A DNA stretch of 64,000 bases from Endotrypanum monterogeii (lineage: Eukaryota > Euglenozoa > Kinetoplastea > Trypanosomatida > Trypanosomatidae), in the NCBI GenBank assembly GCA_000333855.2, contig CM007316.1, forward strand, positions 359,623-423,622, given 5' to 3'. A model generated the notes under the pieces. It was not told where the DNA came from, made no database searches, and saw only the letters and a list, made by a program, of their open reading frames with translations. Numbering within the stretch: the first letter of the stretch is position 1; every line of letters starts with the position of its first letter. Positions 1 through 11,671 of the stretch are shown in pieces. The position numbers were made by a program, and so were the translations under genes.

Positions 1-3000
1 CTGACAGTCGAAAAGGCAGAAGAGGTGTTCGTGGTCGTTTCTTGCCCTGCACAAGTGGAAGACCTCGGAAATGCTCCTCTCCCTGTGAAGGGACCATCCT
101 CGAGGTCACCGTCACCCGCTCACCCGTCGCAGTCAAACGAGATGCGTGAATCCATTGTCAACACTAGAAGATCGAAAGATGCCATCGTGGTGAACCAACA
201 GCGGGAGGTCTTTTTTCGCCACTTTCAGTGGGATCGCGGGGAGCCGCTGAACGACATCGGCTCCCTCACCTACACGCAAGGCGTGCTACGGTCGACTGCG
301 CTGCACTTTCGCCCCGGTGTACACCTCATCCGTGTTGATTTGCACCACGTCCAGGCCCCTGACAAGATTTCTTTTCTCTCGAACGCTGCGTCGGAGGTGC
401 AGCTGGCGCTTTCTCACGACGCCAGTCACGATGGCTTCGCATGCGTGACCGACGCCGGGACCTACCCAGCGGTGCAGTCCTGCGATGAGGAGATTGTCTG
501 GTTGAAGCGTGTCTTCTCCCTCACAGCCCCGACGTGCTTGACGGTGCAGTTAACCACGCTGGATGCCACGGAGGATCTGGCGGCACATCGGCAGATCAAC
601 ACCATTTCTAACCGATCATCTGCGACGGCTTCTGGGGCGAAAGGTTCCAGTAATCACACAAAGGCAGCTGCAAGCGGGAAGGCCACCTCGCAGGGTGGGG
701 GAGCTTCTCCTGGGGCAGCGAAAGCGAGCGGTGTTTCGCCTATGCAGGGTGCTACTGCTGGGGATGGGAAGAAGCGGTGTGACAATTCGATCTCAGCGGA
801 TGCGAAGGATATTACCTCATCGACTGCGGCGTCCGTTGAGGCATCCGCACCTCTTCTGCGCTTCACGTGGCTACTGCTGGTCGATCTCGACCGACCCGAG
901 GACTACAGCGTAGGCGTGGCGGGGCGAATTGTGACGCTGCAGCTGAAGCCGAACGAGAAAGGGTACTTGCTCATGGCATACACGCTTGTGCCCGCGCACC
1001 AACTTCGAAGTGTGCAGCAGTCTGAGAAAGCCGTTGAGGATAAGCGGCAGGTGTTGTCTTGGCCACAGAAAGAGTCATCGCCTGAGAAAGGAAATCAGGA
1101 GCCAGGTCAAACGCCACTGGAGGAGCCATCTTGCTCTGAGACTTATTCCATGGAACCACCACCACTCTTTCCTGCGGGGCGGTGGAAGCTGGTGCTTCGC
1201 TCTAACGTCGATCTACAAGCCTTTGACTCGGTTTCCCACGACGTGCAAAGCACAACGATAGAAGCTGAGCTTCAACGTGGTGTGTCGCCAATCTTGTTCC
1301 GCCGAATTTGCACCATTAGTGAGGTGACTCACATTTCCATCATGGCTCATCTACGTGCACCCCTACCTATGCCATACAAAATCCGGATAATACGGTTGCC
1401 CTCATCAGCGCCATCGGCGCCGACACCCTCGAACCCTAGGGCGGCTCGTATGATGACCAATAACACGACCATTCAGGGCATACCTGAGACGAACGCGGCT
1501 GATTCCATCAGTCCCAATGGGGCTGCCTCATCGCGCGGTAGCACCATGGTTGTGTACGAATCACCCATGAGTGACAGCCGCCTTTTTGCCCCCAATGTCT
1601 TTCTCGCCACAGCCGTGGAGCCGTACACTGGGAAGGGTAGCAAAGGAGCGAGTGCCGCAGGCACATTAGGTGGAGGGGCGACGCTTTACGTGATTGAGGC
1701 CGTCGTCTCAGACGAGGACGCTGCCAGGTGGAACGAGTGTTGCCGTAAGAGTCAGGAGGAGATGTTTATCGAGTACCGTCAGGCTGCAGAAGAGAAAGCT
1801 TGTATTGCCCGCGAGCAAGACATAGCCGAGTATAAACGTGACCCTGTAGCCTATATGCAGCGTAAGGAAGAGGTCTCGGCTCAGCGACGGCAGCTCGCCA
1901 CGGAGGCTGCTGAGAAGGCCATGTCGCGCACTGCACCTGCAGGCGGCTCCATCGCAGGACTACGAAAGCGAAGCGCTTCGTCGTCTCGAACAAGTCCGCA
2001 ATCACTACTCCAGCTCGACGCCTCTCTGAAGGACTCGTTTCGCTGCCATTCCTCGTCCGTTCAACCCGATTTAACGGATGAGGTGCCTGCGGAGTACGTC
2101 TTAGACACTCCAAACCCCGACTGGGCAGTGCATATCACCGTGCACCTAAGCCTCTCCAGTTCCCGTGCAGAGGTCAAGCCTGACGCGCCCGCACCTGACG
2201 CGCTCGTCGAGCTTCGCAAGCGCATGAAGGAAACCGTTTCGTGGTTGCAGGATTTTAGTGAATCGCGCTCATTCGCCGGGGAGACGACGGCTACAGCTCC
2301 GACTATCCCATCTGTATCCGCAGCTTCGTCAGGAGGAAAATCAGCGGCGCAGCGAGCCCAAAGAGATGCGGCTGCGGCTGCGGCTGCCACCATGGAGGAT
2401 GCCCTACACGCCGAGGCAGCTCGGCAGAGTCGCAGTGAATACCTGCGCAACCCGCAGCATATCTTCTTTCCCCTCGGCAGCGCATCGGACAGCGCCGAGA
2501 CTGGAGGGTTTTCTGGGATTGCCCCCTCTTCTTCCTTACTACACAGATCAAAGCACGACGCTAATTTCAACGGAAGCGGTACTGGGACACTGCACACGGC
2601 AACCAGCGGCGTCGCTGGGTTGTCGCGCAACTCTCGTAAAGAATCTGCCGGCACAAGCGTGGGGACGGTTTCAGGCTCGCTGGATGATCAAATCGCGGCG
2701 TTGTATATGGGCGATAGTGCGGCCAAAAATCTTCGCTACGCTTTGCCCCTCCAGCCGCCGCAATACAGCATTGAGCTCCTCCCACTTCGTTGCTGGGAGG
2801 AATGCGCACCTGTTGCTCCTCAAGGCAAGGATGGTGCTGCTGGCATTGGTGCCGCTGCGCCTGTTGTGAGTACCCGTGGAAAGAGATCGAAGGGACTGGG
2901 TGGATCCACTGTGATCACTCCTTCTTCAAATCGAACACACAACAGTACACCAGGCGCTTCTAACGGCAGCTCGACTGTAGCTCCCTCAGCTACAGGCATA

Positions 3001-3312
3001 TCTACGTTGTGCTGCCCACTTACGAGCGCCGACCGTGAGGAAATGATTCTGCCGTTAAGTCGACCCCTAATCGAGGCGTCAGAAAGTTGGGATTTGGCAG
3101 TGACACAGGCACGCCAAGCGAAGGCTGAAAACAACTCCCGACTCAAAAACACCTTCCACGCGTTTTTTGTGTCCATGCTGGAGAAGAAGGCGCTAAAAAA
3201 CGGGGAGGCAACTGCCGCAGCCTCGCCCATTGTTTTTCATTCTCTTCTAGGATCCAAGGACGAGGAAACCACGACGATTCTGAAACCTAAAAAGTCGTTT
3301 GCTTTTTTGTAG
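1..3312 (+). CDS. Androglobin-like (calpain-7-related) large protein, 5' end outside window
   Basis: The frame is open from base 1, so the true start lies upstream; the 1104 codons here are the C-terminal part, ending at a TAG. I see blocks resembling the post-protease region of animal androglobin: a WKL-x-LRS segment near 1183-1210 followed by a beta-rich stretch, a charged helical stretch near 1725-1920, and a block near 2095-2250 reading as a beta strand pair followed by a helix. A final helical stretch at 3040-3200 is rich in E, K, R and A. Low-complexity Ser/Ala/Gly linkers separate these blocks. Animal androglobin is a multidomain calpain-like/globin protein of cilia and sperm; trypanosomatid relatives tend to be named calpain-like. 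No protease triad or globin domain is visible in this part, so activity cannot be judged. The coding assignment is firm; the family call is moderate. Confidence 0.72.
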   Translation: MTVEKAEEVFVVVSCPAQVEDLGNAPLPVKGPSSRSPSPAHPSQSNEMRESIVNTRRSKDAIVVNQQREVFFRHFQWDRGEPLNDIGSLTYTQGVLRSTALHFRPGVHLIRVDLHHVQAPDKISFLSNAASEVQLALSHDASHDGFACVTDAGTYPAVQSCDEEIVWLKRVFSLTAPTCLTVQLTTLDATEDLAAHRQINTISNRSSATASGAKGSSNHTKAAASGKATSQGGGASPGAAKASGVSPMQGATAGDGKKRCDNSISADAKDITSSTAASVEASAPLLRFTWLLLVDLDRPEDYSVGVAGRIVTLQLKPNEKGYLLMAYTLVPAHQLRSVQQSEKAVEDKRQVLSWPQKESSPEKGNQEPGQTPLEEPSCSETYSMEPPPLFPAGRWKLVLRSNVDLQAFDSVSHDVQSTTIEAELQRGVSPILFRRICTISEVTHISIMAHLRAPLPMPYKIRIIRLPSSAPSAPTPSNPRAARMMTNNTTIQGIPETNAADSISPNGAASSRGSTMVVYESPMSDSRLFAPNVFLATAVEPYTGKGSKGASAAGTLGGGATLYVIEAVVSDEDAARWNECCRKSQEEMFIEYRQAAEEKACIAREQDIAEYKRDPVAYMQRKEEVSAQRRQLATEAAEKAMSRTAPAGGSIAGLRKRSASSSRTSPQSLLQLDASLKDSFRCHSSSVQPDLTDEVPAEYVLDTPNPDWAVHITVHLSLSSSRAEVKPDAPAPDALVELRKRMKETVSWLQDFSESRSFAGETTATAPTIPSVSAASSGGKSAAQRAQRDAAAAAAATMEDALHAEAARQSRSEYLRNPQHIFFPLGSASDSAETGGFSGIAPSSSLLHRSKHDANFNGSGTGTLHTATSGVAGLSRNSRKESAGTSVGTVSGSLDDQIAALYMGDSAAKNLRYALPLQPPQYSIELLPLRCWEECAPVAPQGKDGAAGIGAAAPVVSTRGKRSKGLGGSTVITPSSNRTHNSTPGASNGSSTVAPSATGISTLCCPLTSADREEMILPLSRPLIEASESWDLAVTQARQAKAENNSRLKNTFHAFFVSMLEKKALKNGEATAAASPIVFHSLLGSKDEETTTILKPKKSFAFL

Positions 3313-3486
3313 GAAGGGTGTTATGCCGGTGATATCAGAGGGAGCGGGAGAGGAAGCCACAGGCAGTGGCTGCCATGAGGAGATGGAACCGCTCACCTGT
3401 TATGGTGCTCCTCTTCTTCACCTGTGGCTAATGAATAGAGTGTCATGGTCGACTGTTCTATTCCAACGAAAAAAAGAAGTGGTTTG

Positions 3487-3506
3487 TATATATATATATA
3501 TATATA
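3487..3506. repeat. (TA)n microsatellite
   Basis: This is a short alternating TA tract 175 bases after the androglobin-like stop, in its presumed 3' UTR. It is the first of many TA tracts in the spacers of this window. Confidence 0.9.
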
Positions 3507-5871
3507 CAGTTTATCTTCATGTACAAAAGCACTTTTTTTTTCTCTTTTTTTTTTGGTTTTGAGCCAAATTGGCATACGCACACACGTCCCTTCCGACCCT
3601 AGAGCTTTTTTTTTTCCTTCGTGGGGTGGTTTGCATCTTGCCAATACTCGCGCCTTTGACTCGCGACAAGTCATTCTTGTTGCGCTGCTCATTTGGTCAA
3701 CTGATGTAGTATGGTTGTTACTCTTCGTTCTTTTTTTTTTTTTTACCTATGCACCTCCTGTGAGGTGTTCAAAGATTTCTGAATGGCGGAAGATCTGTGC
3801 GTGTTCTGGTAAGGGCCATGTAGTGAGGGGATACACGTGGAGCTTGACGACCGTGTGTCATCTGCCAAAACGTTTCTGACAACAACAAACGCGTAAAAAA
3901 ATACTTAGAATGAGGGACGCAATCGGCAGCAATCGGTGTGATGAAGGTTTGCTGCAGATGCACACCGAAAAATAAGGGACTACTTTGGCTAGCCTTAGGG
4001 AGCACTATTAGCACCTGTCGTCATACGTGCCACGGTCTGATCTGACGTGCCTTTTCTGTGCCTCTGCCTAGAAGACAGTTACGCATCCTAAAAGAATAAG
4101 CGGGGATCAAATGTATAGTCACACAACTGCAGAGTTGTAGCACGGTGAAGGGAGAGGGGCCTAATGATCACACAAGCCCTTAATTGCCCCTGCGTTACCA
4201 CATGAAAGCGATTTGTTTTCTTTATCCTATAAAGAACCCTATTTCCCACTCTTTTTCTCGTGTCGCCTTCCCTGCCTTTTCGTCATCCCCCGCTCTTTGT
4301 TTTCTAGGCGGCAAACCCCCTTTTGTACCCTTGCGCAGCGGTTACGTTCCCTCTCTGGAGGTCTTTTCACTCAAGTGCACACAGGCATGTGTGAACACTT
4401 GTGTCAATATAGGGTCCATCCATGGAAGGACATAATGAGATATACATATATTTATGTACATGTTTCATTACCTCTTCCCCTCCTCCCTTCTAGATATGTT
4501 TGTATCCAAAGAAAGACAAGATGCGTGCCTGATTTCACCTCCACTCACCATTTCTGAACCTGATGCGACCTACAATGGATCTTCCCACTTGCGTTCGAAG
4601 CTCATCAGAGTTCACTTTTCTTTGAGCATCAAGTCAGCGTGAGACTGTTGTTGGTATTCGTTTTGGTTTTGCACACCCGCTCGACCTCGTCATCTTCCCC
4701 CCCCCTCCCCTCCCTCCCTGTTTTTTATTTTTTGTGGCATCCTCCGAACCGGTGCGGTGCTCTCTGCTATCTTGTCTCACATGTGGCCATTATTTCGATC
4801 GCTTTATCGTTTCTCACAGCAACTCTCCCCCCCTCTCTGTCTTGATCTATGGCTCTTCGCCTTTATTTCCTCTCTGTGACACAGAGACACACAGCGTGCC
4901 ACTCTGCTGATGTTGTCTCGGTTCCACCGCGCAAGTTATATGGGTCGAATTAAGGCCAGCGATTCACTACTACCGCGTGGCCACCTAATGTACTGGCATT
5001 ACCAGTCTCAACCGGAGGCAAGGGGGGAGGGGGTGTAAGCCAAGAGTGTGACAATAGCACCAAAAAAGGAAAAATCTACAAAAAAATCTCAAAACAAGTC
5101 TAAAAAAAAAAATTGCGCTCGGTCCGCTTTTCAAAATTATACATCCTTGTCATTTGCTTCATCTAGATTTATTTTCTAGGGAAAGCAAAAAAAAAAAAAA
5201 GTATACTGAGTACATATGAAATGTACGTGATGCTCCATGTTTTTCTTTCCAGGTGGGACTAGAGGCGAAATCCAAAGCACGCAAAACCTTCTTGGTTCAA
5301 ATTCGCTCATCACTGACCTGGACTTCCTCCACATACACACATACCCGCACATTCTCTTTCTCTTCCCGTCGTTCTGTTGCTGTATACTTTTTGCTTACAC
5401 CTTGCCGTGACGTTGACCTGCCACAGCAGCTCCTTTTTTTTTTCTCGTGTCATTGTTATAGCCGCTCTTAGTCGGTACTCTGCTTCCATACATTTTTTCC
5501 CCATATATTGACACACCCGTACCCATATACCCACTCGAGTTACTTTGCACGTTCCGACTCGCTTTTCACCGACTCTTTTCTTGAGCATATCCTAGTGACT
5601 CTAGCTTTTCCCGTTTTTCTCGCTCCTTCATTTAGTTTTTTTTTGTTTGTTTTCCTCCTTTTTTTCTTTTGTTTTATTTATTATTATTATTATTATTAAA
5701 ATTATTATTTGTGTACTTGTGTCTTTACTTTTGTGTGTGCTTGCGTGGTATCTCTTCTCTGTCATTCGGGGTGCCCCCTTTTTTTTTTTTTTTACTGCCC
5801 TCTCTCCAGACTATTTTTCTCTCATACACCTCATTCTTCATCCTAGAGGTCTCTTGCTAAATACATACATC

Positions 5872-5873
<2 letters not shown>

Positions 5874-5926
<53 letters not shown>
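5874..5926. repeat. Compound (CA)n-(TA)n microsatellite
   Basis: About 17 CA units run directly into about 10 TA units. The same compound order recurs at 15678-15717, which suggests a common mutational origin or an ancestral repeat type rather than a gene-specific element. Confidence 0.95.
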
Positions 5927-6069
5927 CATCTTGTATTTCTCTTTGACTGTGCATGTAAGTGTGTGCTAACTTTACACTGTCTACGTGGCCACCTCCCCCT
6001 ACCCTTCCCTCACTCCCCCGAACTTCTTTTTTTTCTTCTTGTTTCGTTTCCATCCTTTAGCGTTGCTTG

Positions 6070-6500
6070 GAAAGGGAGAAAAAAAAAGGGGAAAATAATA
6101 AAAAAATCATTCAAGATACGAGGAGTCGTGTCCGAGCTTAGACTTTGAAGCGAAGGGAAAGGGCTCACCGTTCCGAGAAAAAGTACGTCGGTGTATCACT
6201 CGCTCCTATCTGTTTCTCACATTCCCTCCCCCGCAAGCTCGAACGCAAAAGCCTGATACATAGAGCAACTGAGGGAGAGTGAGTCAAGTGAAGACAACCA
6301 GCAGCTCTCGCGATTGCTGATACGCACAAAAGCGAGAACAGATCGACATCAGCATCCTTAACTCCCACAGCCAACAGAGAGACGGTAGAAAAGAAACGCT
6401 TCCTTTTGATTTTTTTATTTCCCACGGAAATCGAGAACACGGATCAAAGGAGGGCGAAGGCAGCGGCAGCTGATCGAAAAGGGACATAACATATTAAGAG
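6070..6500. other. Purine-rich block inside T-rich spacer
   Basis: Over about 430 bases the + strand switches from T-rich to A/G-rich, with few pyrimidine runs, then returns to T-rich after about 6550. No long + strand ORF fits it; the minus-strand ORFs here are low-complexity shadows. It resembles the sense composition of an untranslated or noncoding RNA, but I cannot assign a class. Confidence 0.35.
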
Positions 6501-7997
6501 TCCTTGGATTAAGTAGCGCCCCAGACACATCCTATTGAGTAGCGCGGGGGATTTTTTTTTTCTTCCGTTTCTGCGTGCGCGAGGAAAAAGAGGCCTGCTC
6601 TTACCTAAGTGATCAAGGCAACATCAGCAGATACTCGCCGACTCGTGCTGGAGGGTATCCAGCGCCCACCTTATTACCTCAACGGACTCACCGACTCACT
6701 CTACATATATATATATATATATTTTTTTTTTGCAACTCCGTATTTCTCAGTTTTATCACGTTACGTCTGGACTACATCTGTTTCTGCGACTTCCTTTTTT
6801 TTTCCACCGGTTAGCGTCAACGCCTTAATTTGTCATCTCTTTTTTTTTTTTTTCGCTCCTTTTTTTTTTTAATTTCGAAATCGAAAAATAAAACGGAAAC
6901 ACCGGTAGCGCGTGCGAGACATCAGGTAAGAAGTTTTTTGCTGCACCTACATACCATCAGACAGATCTGAACGTCCCCTTAGTCCTCCTCACCCCCTCCA
7001 CACACTCTCACACAAACTCCAAGCCAGAGGATATCAGTGTGCGTAAACAATTCTCCTCCTCCCTCCTCCCCCTTTTCCCCATCAGTCAATTGTTTCATCA
7101 CGTTTTCTGCTTTCGTCTGTGTTTTGCTTTCTCCAAAGACTCTGCTCTCATTTGACTTTCAAACTGTAATTTCCTTTCCGCATTTCTGAAGAGGGTGCGT
7201 GTACAACATTTCTTTTTTTTTGTGTGTGTGTGGGGGGGAGGGCGATTGTACGCTGTTTACCTTTCTGATCCGTTTACGTCTTGAAGTCTCCTTGTTTTAT
7301 CAGAAAATTTTCTCTTCCTTGCTTAAAAAAAAAAGTATCGTAGTGTAGGTGCCTAAGAGGAAGAGGGACGTGTCATCACTCTTTGTATTTGAGTCGCCCC
7401 TCGGTCATCGCTGTGTTCTTTTGATTACCATTGTGCTGCACTGGTGCTGTTGGTTGAACGCCGTGCCCTCCTCTTTTTTTTTTTATTCTCCGCCACACTT
7501 TTTTTTTCCCTTTCGAAGTCGAGGAATATTATTCATTATTACTATTATATATATATATTTTTTTTTTGACCGCACGCCCAAGCTATCCTGCGGCACGAGA
7601 GCAACACAAAACTGGGGTGTTCTCTCGGGTAGAAAGAAAAAAAACTACAGCTGACCCTTGTCACTTTTGGAAACGACCTCAGAAACAGAGAAACAGTAGT
7701 AAGCACGTGGTGGAGGGTGGAGAGGAAACACAGACGCAAACGAAACATAAAAATAACAACAACAGTCAGAGGAGTAATCCGTACACGGACTTCGTTGCCT
7801 GTCATCTTTTTTTTTTTTAACATCGGGTATACACGTGCCCCCCCCCCCCCAAAAAAAAAAAAAAGTCCTTGTCAGTATTTTCTTCTTTTCAGTGAAATCG
7901 CCTCTTCTGTATCGTTTGTTGTCTTAGGCTGAGCCAATTTTGCACGATACACGCGAGTTTTTATTGTATCCTTTTACATATACATATATATTTGCAC

Positions 7998-8005
<8 letters not shown>

Positions 8006-8043
<38 letters not shown>

Positions 8044-8143
8044 NNNNNNNNNNNNNNNNNNNNNNNNNNNNNNNNNNNNNNNNNNNNNNNNNNNNNNNNN
8101 NNNNNNNNNNNNNNNNNNNNNNNNNNNNNNNNNNNNNNNNNNN

Positions 8144-8175
<32 letters not shown>
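8006..8175. repeat. Long (TA)n tract interrupted by a 100-N gap
   Basis: Pure TA repeats lie on both sides of exactly 100 N (8044-8143), a length typical of an arbitrary scaffold gap. The true tract length is unknown; the assembly most likely broke because reads could not span or place the repeat. Confidence 0.95.
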
Positions 8176-8177
<2 letters not shown>

Positions 8178-10053
8178 TCTTTTATGTGACCGACAGTAGT
8201 GGGTGACGTACAATTATTCAGCACAGGATTCGTTTTGCTCATTTTTTTTCATCTGTTCAAGTGGGCTGCACACATTATTGCTCTTGTTTTTTTTTTGTGT
8301 GTTTCCCCTCCTTCCCCGTTTCCCGAACTTCACCATGGCGCGTGTGTGTGTGTCTGGGGGAATGAGGGGAATTTTATTTCTGTATTTTGCTTCCCCAGGT
8401 ATGCTTTTCCCCCCGTCTCCTCGTTAGCTTTGATGAAAGCGACTTCGGGCTATGTCAAGTGTTTTCTCTCCTTTTTTTTTCCAGCTTCCTCCCCCTCCAC
8501 AGTAAATATATATATATATATCCTTTACAGCTGTGTGCACGGTGTGTAGTTGTGCGTGTTTTTGCGTCTTCTTTTTTTTTTTTTGCACTCGTTCTTATTT
8601 TTTTCTCTCCAATACTCTGGTTTCCGTACACTGTTTTTCTTTTTGTTGGCACTAGCTTTATCTTCTTATGAGCATACAGCGTGCGCTGTTCCATCTTGGT
8701 GAAGAGGAGATCTGTATCTTCATATATATTCATGTACGTGCGTTTGTGTGTGTCTGTGTGTCTGTCTGTCCATGACTAGTGAGATAGGAGCGTTTTGGAT
8801 TCTAGGGGTATTTTTTGACGATCTGCACACTGCCGTAAACCCGCATACCTGAACTACGTTTCTCTCTCGTCCAATATAGGTGCTGCGAGCGTATTTGTTT
8901 TTGTTTTGTCGTTGCAAGACTCTTTTTTTTTTTTAATGCGCGTGATCTCTGGACTTCGACACAATATCTTCATGTTAGAACCGGCTACACTTTGATAGCG
9001 TTTCATATACATGATCTTTGACATTATTTATTTCTATCTTTTTTTTTTGAATGCGCGTGCGTGTACATGAAAGCGTGATGAGGATTCGCTCTTTCTCTTT
9101 ATATATTCAATAGGGGAGCGGTGAGTGCGTGGGATCACTTGGAATAAGTGATCAAAAAAGCGTGTGAAAAAAAAACAACACGCAGCACAAAATCGAGTCC
9201 AAAAAACAAATGGAGTAAGTCGAAGGGGTTCTCGAGTGACAGCAAAAAAAAAAAAAGAAGTCTGCATCTTTGCGCTGTTTCATTGGCAGACTTCTTACTT
9301 GCAGAACGAATTAAAAAAATTCGTAAAGAAACGACACGTATACTTGGGAGCGAAATAGGATTCAGAAAGTTGATATTTAGCGCCTCTCTGCAGTCGACGC
9401 GCCATCGTCACATATATATATATATATATCCTAGTTGGATGATTCATCTTCAATAGCACTTTTGTAGGGTGCACCCCAACGCTGTCTCACTTCTCTTCTT
9501 GATCTCGAGCACTCCTAATATACTTCCTTTTGGGATCCCCCCCTCTATCCCCTCCTCAGAGGAGAATAAATCTCTCGAACGTGTCTCTTGTCGGTTCTGA
9601 TGAGCGCATCGCCTCTCTCTTTTACTTTATCTGCTTCTCATGTGCCGTTGAAAGTGTATTGACGGTTTTTTTTTTAATTTTGTTTTTGCCAGCGAAGCAT
9701 TTTTTTTTTTAGAGTTTTTTTTTTTTTTAATGGTGCGTCACGTTTTGTTCTCGGTCTGTGAACCACAAAAATGTTCGAGGAAGCGAGTGGTCACAGAAAC
9801 ACTTGCTCAAACCCGTGGTGAGTGGCTGCGTCATTTCATTCTTTCTCGGTCATCCACTCTCCTCCGGTGGTGCCTCTGTTTCGGTGCGTTTGTATTTCCT
9901 CACTGTTCTTAGGTCGCCGCATCTGTGATGGGAGAGATGTGAAACAAGCACACAGACATGCATATACAACGGAAACCTCCAAGCATCCCCCTTCCCCCTG
10001 TTCCCCACATCATTCAACAGTAGTTTCGTCATTTTTACCCTCCTACCCTCGTC

Positions 10054-10085
<32 letters not shown>
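10054..10085. repeat. (TTA)n trinucleotide tract
   Basis: About ten TTA units in the T-rich spacer. A shorter TTA tract lies near 5678-5708. Confidence 0.9.
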
Positions 10086-10162
10086 TTTATTGTCCCGGTT
10101 GAATAGTGTTTTTCCTTTCTATTCCTTTTTCACTTGCCGATACGTCTACTAATCCAGATTCT

Positions 10163-10209
10163 ATATACACACACATATATATATATATATGTGTGTGTGT
10201 GTGTATATA
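10163..10209. repeat. Near-perfect palindrome: (CA)n-(TA)n-(TG)n
   Basis: A CA tract, a central TA tract and a GT tract, flanked by TATATA on both sides, make an inverted repeat that could fold into one long hairpin in RNA or extrude as a cruciform in DNA. It sits in spacer about 600 bases before a short ORF candidate. Slippage of simple repeats is the plainest origin. Confidence 0.8.
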
Positions 10210-10776
10210 ATAATATCTATATAACGCGTTTATATCAATTCGTTTGAATTTTGCGCTGCGTTCACTCTTCCACGCACCCATCTTAACCCCCCTTTTTTTT
10301 TGTAAGGGGGCGGGGGGCTCCCTCTCACTTTTTTTTCCGTCATTATATAAATGGTGTGCTTTCCCCGACTCGGAGAGGGGTTGCTGTCTTTGCTTTTCTT
10401 CAATACATGACGTTTTAAAATGTGTGTGTGGCAACCCTCCTGATCTCTCAACATGTCCGCGACGATATTTCTGTGTTTTTTTTTTCTGGTTGTATCGCTC
10501 GTCATCTTTGTATACATTATATATCTATATATATTTTTTTAGCTTTTTAAAATGGTATGTATGTAGAAAGGAAGACTTGTCTACCTATTTTTCTTTCCCT
10601 ACACATCCGCACACACACACCCACAGCTTGCTCTGTCGGACCACTGCACCGTGCTTTTGGCATTCTATTTATGAAGGGCGCTTTGTAACCGACGCTCTCA
10701 TCATCGCTCATTCATTCACAGTCTCTTCTCCACTCATCCTTTTCTGCCTTTTCCCTTTTTCTCAGTCTCCTCAATA

Positions 10777-11001
10777 ATGTTTCTGCGTGCCGAACACTCC
10801 CTCCGGACTGCGCGTCTCTGGTCAACTTCGACGCTGTTTCCACGTTTTCTTCTCGTTCTCGAGACGCAACGCTCGTTTGCCAAGAAGCATTTTTTATATT
10901 TCTGTGATTCCTCGGAGCTCATAGGAACACATACACGCAGCGTCACATGTGTATGCATAAACCCGCATACCTTTTTCTCTTCCTCTCAACTCATCGTCTG
11001 A
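10777..11001 (+). CDS. Short ORF candidate just after a splice-acceptor-like site
   Basis: A 74-codon ATG ORF starts 11 bases after a polypyrimidine tract ending in CTCAG (10754-10765 region), the arrangement seen at real genes here. The first 45 residues are Arg/Ser/Leu-rich with few acids, which looks like a mitochondrial presequence; the tail is low in information. I do not recognise it. No similar protein comes to mind and the tail reads like T-rich spacer, so this may be chance or a decayed gene. Confidence 0.25.
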   Translation: MFLRAEHSLRTARLWSTSTLFPRFLLVLETQRSFAKKHFLYFCDSSELIGTHTRSVTCVCINPHTFFSSSQLIV

Positions 11002-11232
11002 GTGTGTGCTTGTGCGTTTGTTTGCCTTTTTGTTTCTTTTAAAGCTGTTTGTGCTCCTTGTCGTACGTAGGTCTTGAATGATTTTGAGCTGTAGCTCAAC
11101 GTTACCCCCCTCATCCTCCCACCCCCACCCCCCTCTAACACACACCTTCCCCTGTCGCACATCTGTTTATGTCGAGAGAGCGTTTTTTTTTTTTAGCTGG
11201 AAATCTAAAGAAAAATTTACATATAATTAATT

Positions 11233-11256
11233 GTATATATATATATATATATATAT
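11233..11256. repeat. (TA)n microsatellite
   Basis: Twelve TA units in spacer between two short ORF candidates. Confidence 0.9.
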
Positions 11257-11533
11257 TGATTACTTGCGGACGCAATACACTTTCCTTTTTTCTCCTCCCT
11301 TTTTCTTGTGATCGCCTTTATTTTCTTTTCTTTTCCCCTCACGTTTTCCTTTTTTGCATGCGTTCGATCCAACTATATTTAATCGTGTCACTCTCTCTTT
11401 TTTTTTTTCTCTTCCTGACACGACTGAAATACAGTTACAGCCGATAAGATACCAGATGTGTACATGCGTTCATACGACTTATTTCTTGTTATATATATGT
11501 ATATGTTTCTTCACTATCGCATTTTTCTGCGTC

Positions 11534-11671
11534 ATGTCTTGTTTGCCAAAGTATTCATCGCGTGTGCGCATATTTAACAAAGGTCTGCGTGAGGAAATCG
11601 CGTACATTAAGCGAATGGAGACGTTAAAGCGTGTGTGGCCAGTTCAGCTCGCACCTGTTCATCATCGCTAA
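11534..11671 (+). CDS. 45-residue basic protein candidate
   Basis: The ORF starts at an ATG about 85 bases after a strong acceptor-like site (T-rich tract 11393-11415, then AG near 11435) and ends at TAA. The product is basic (about 11 Lys/Arg and only about 3 acids) with an amphipathic middle, from Phe-Asn-Lys to Arg-Val-Trp, and no low-complexity sequence. The ORF contains no T run, unlike the DNA around it. The size and charge would suit a small mitochondrial complex subunit or a ribosomal protein, but I recognise no family. It is the most protein-like short ORF in the 16.6 kb gap; chance remains possible. Confidence 0.4.
   Translation: MSCLPKYSSRVRIFNKGLREEIAYIKRMETLKRVWPVQLAPVHHR

Noticed and set aside
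7940..8242. ORFs made of Ile-Tyr repeats across the gap
   Set aside because: They are translations of (TA)n and of N bases; no real protein is encoded.
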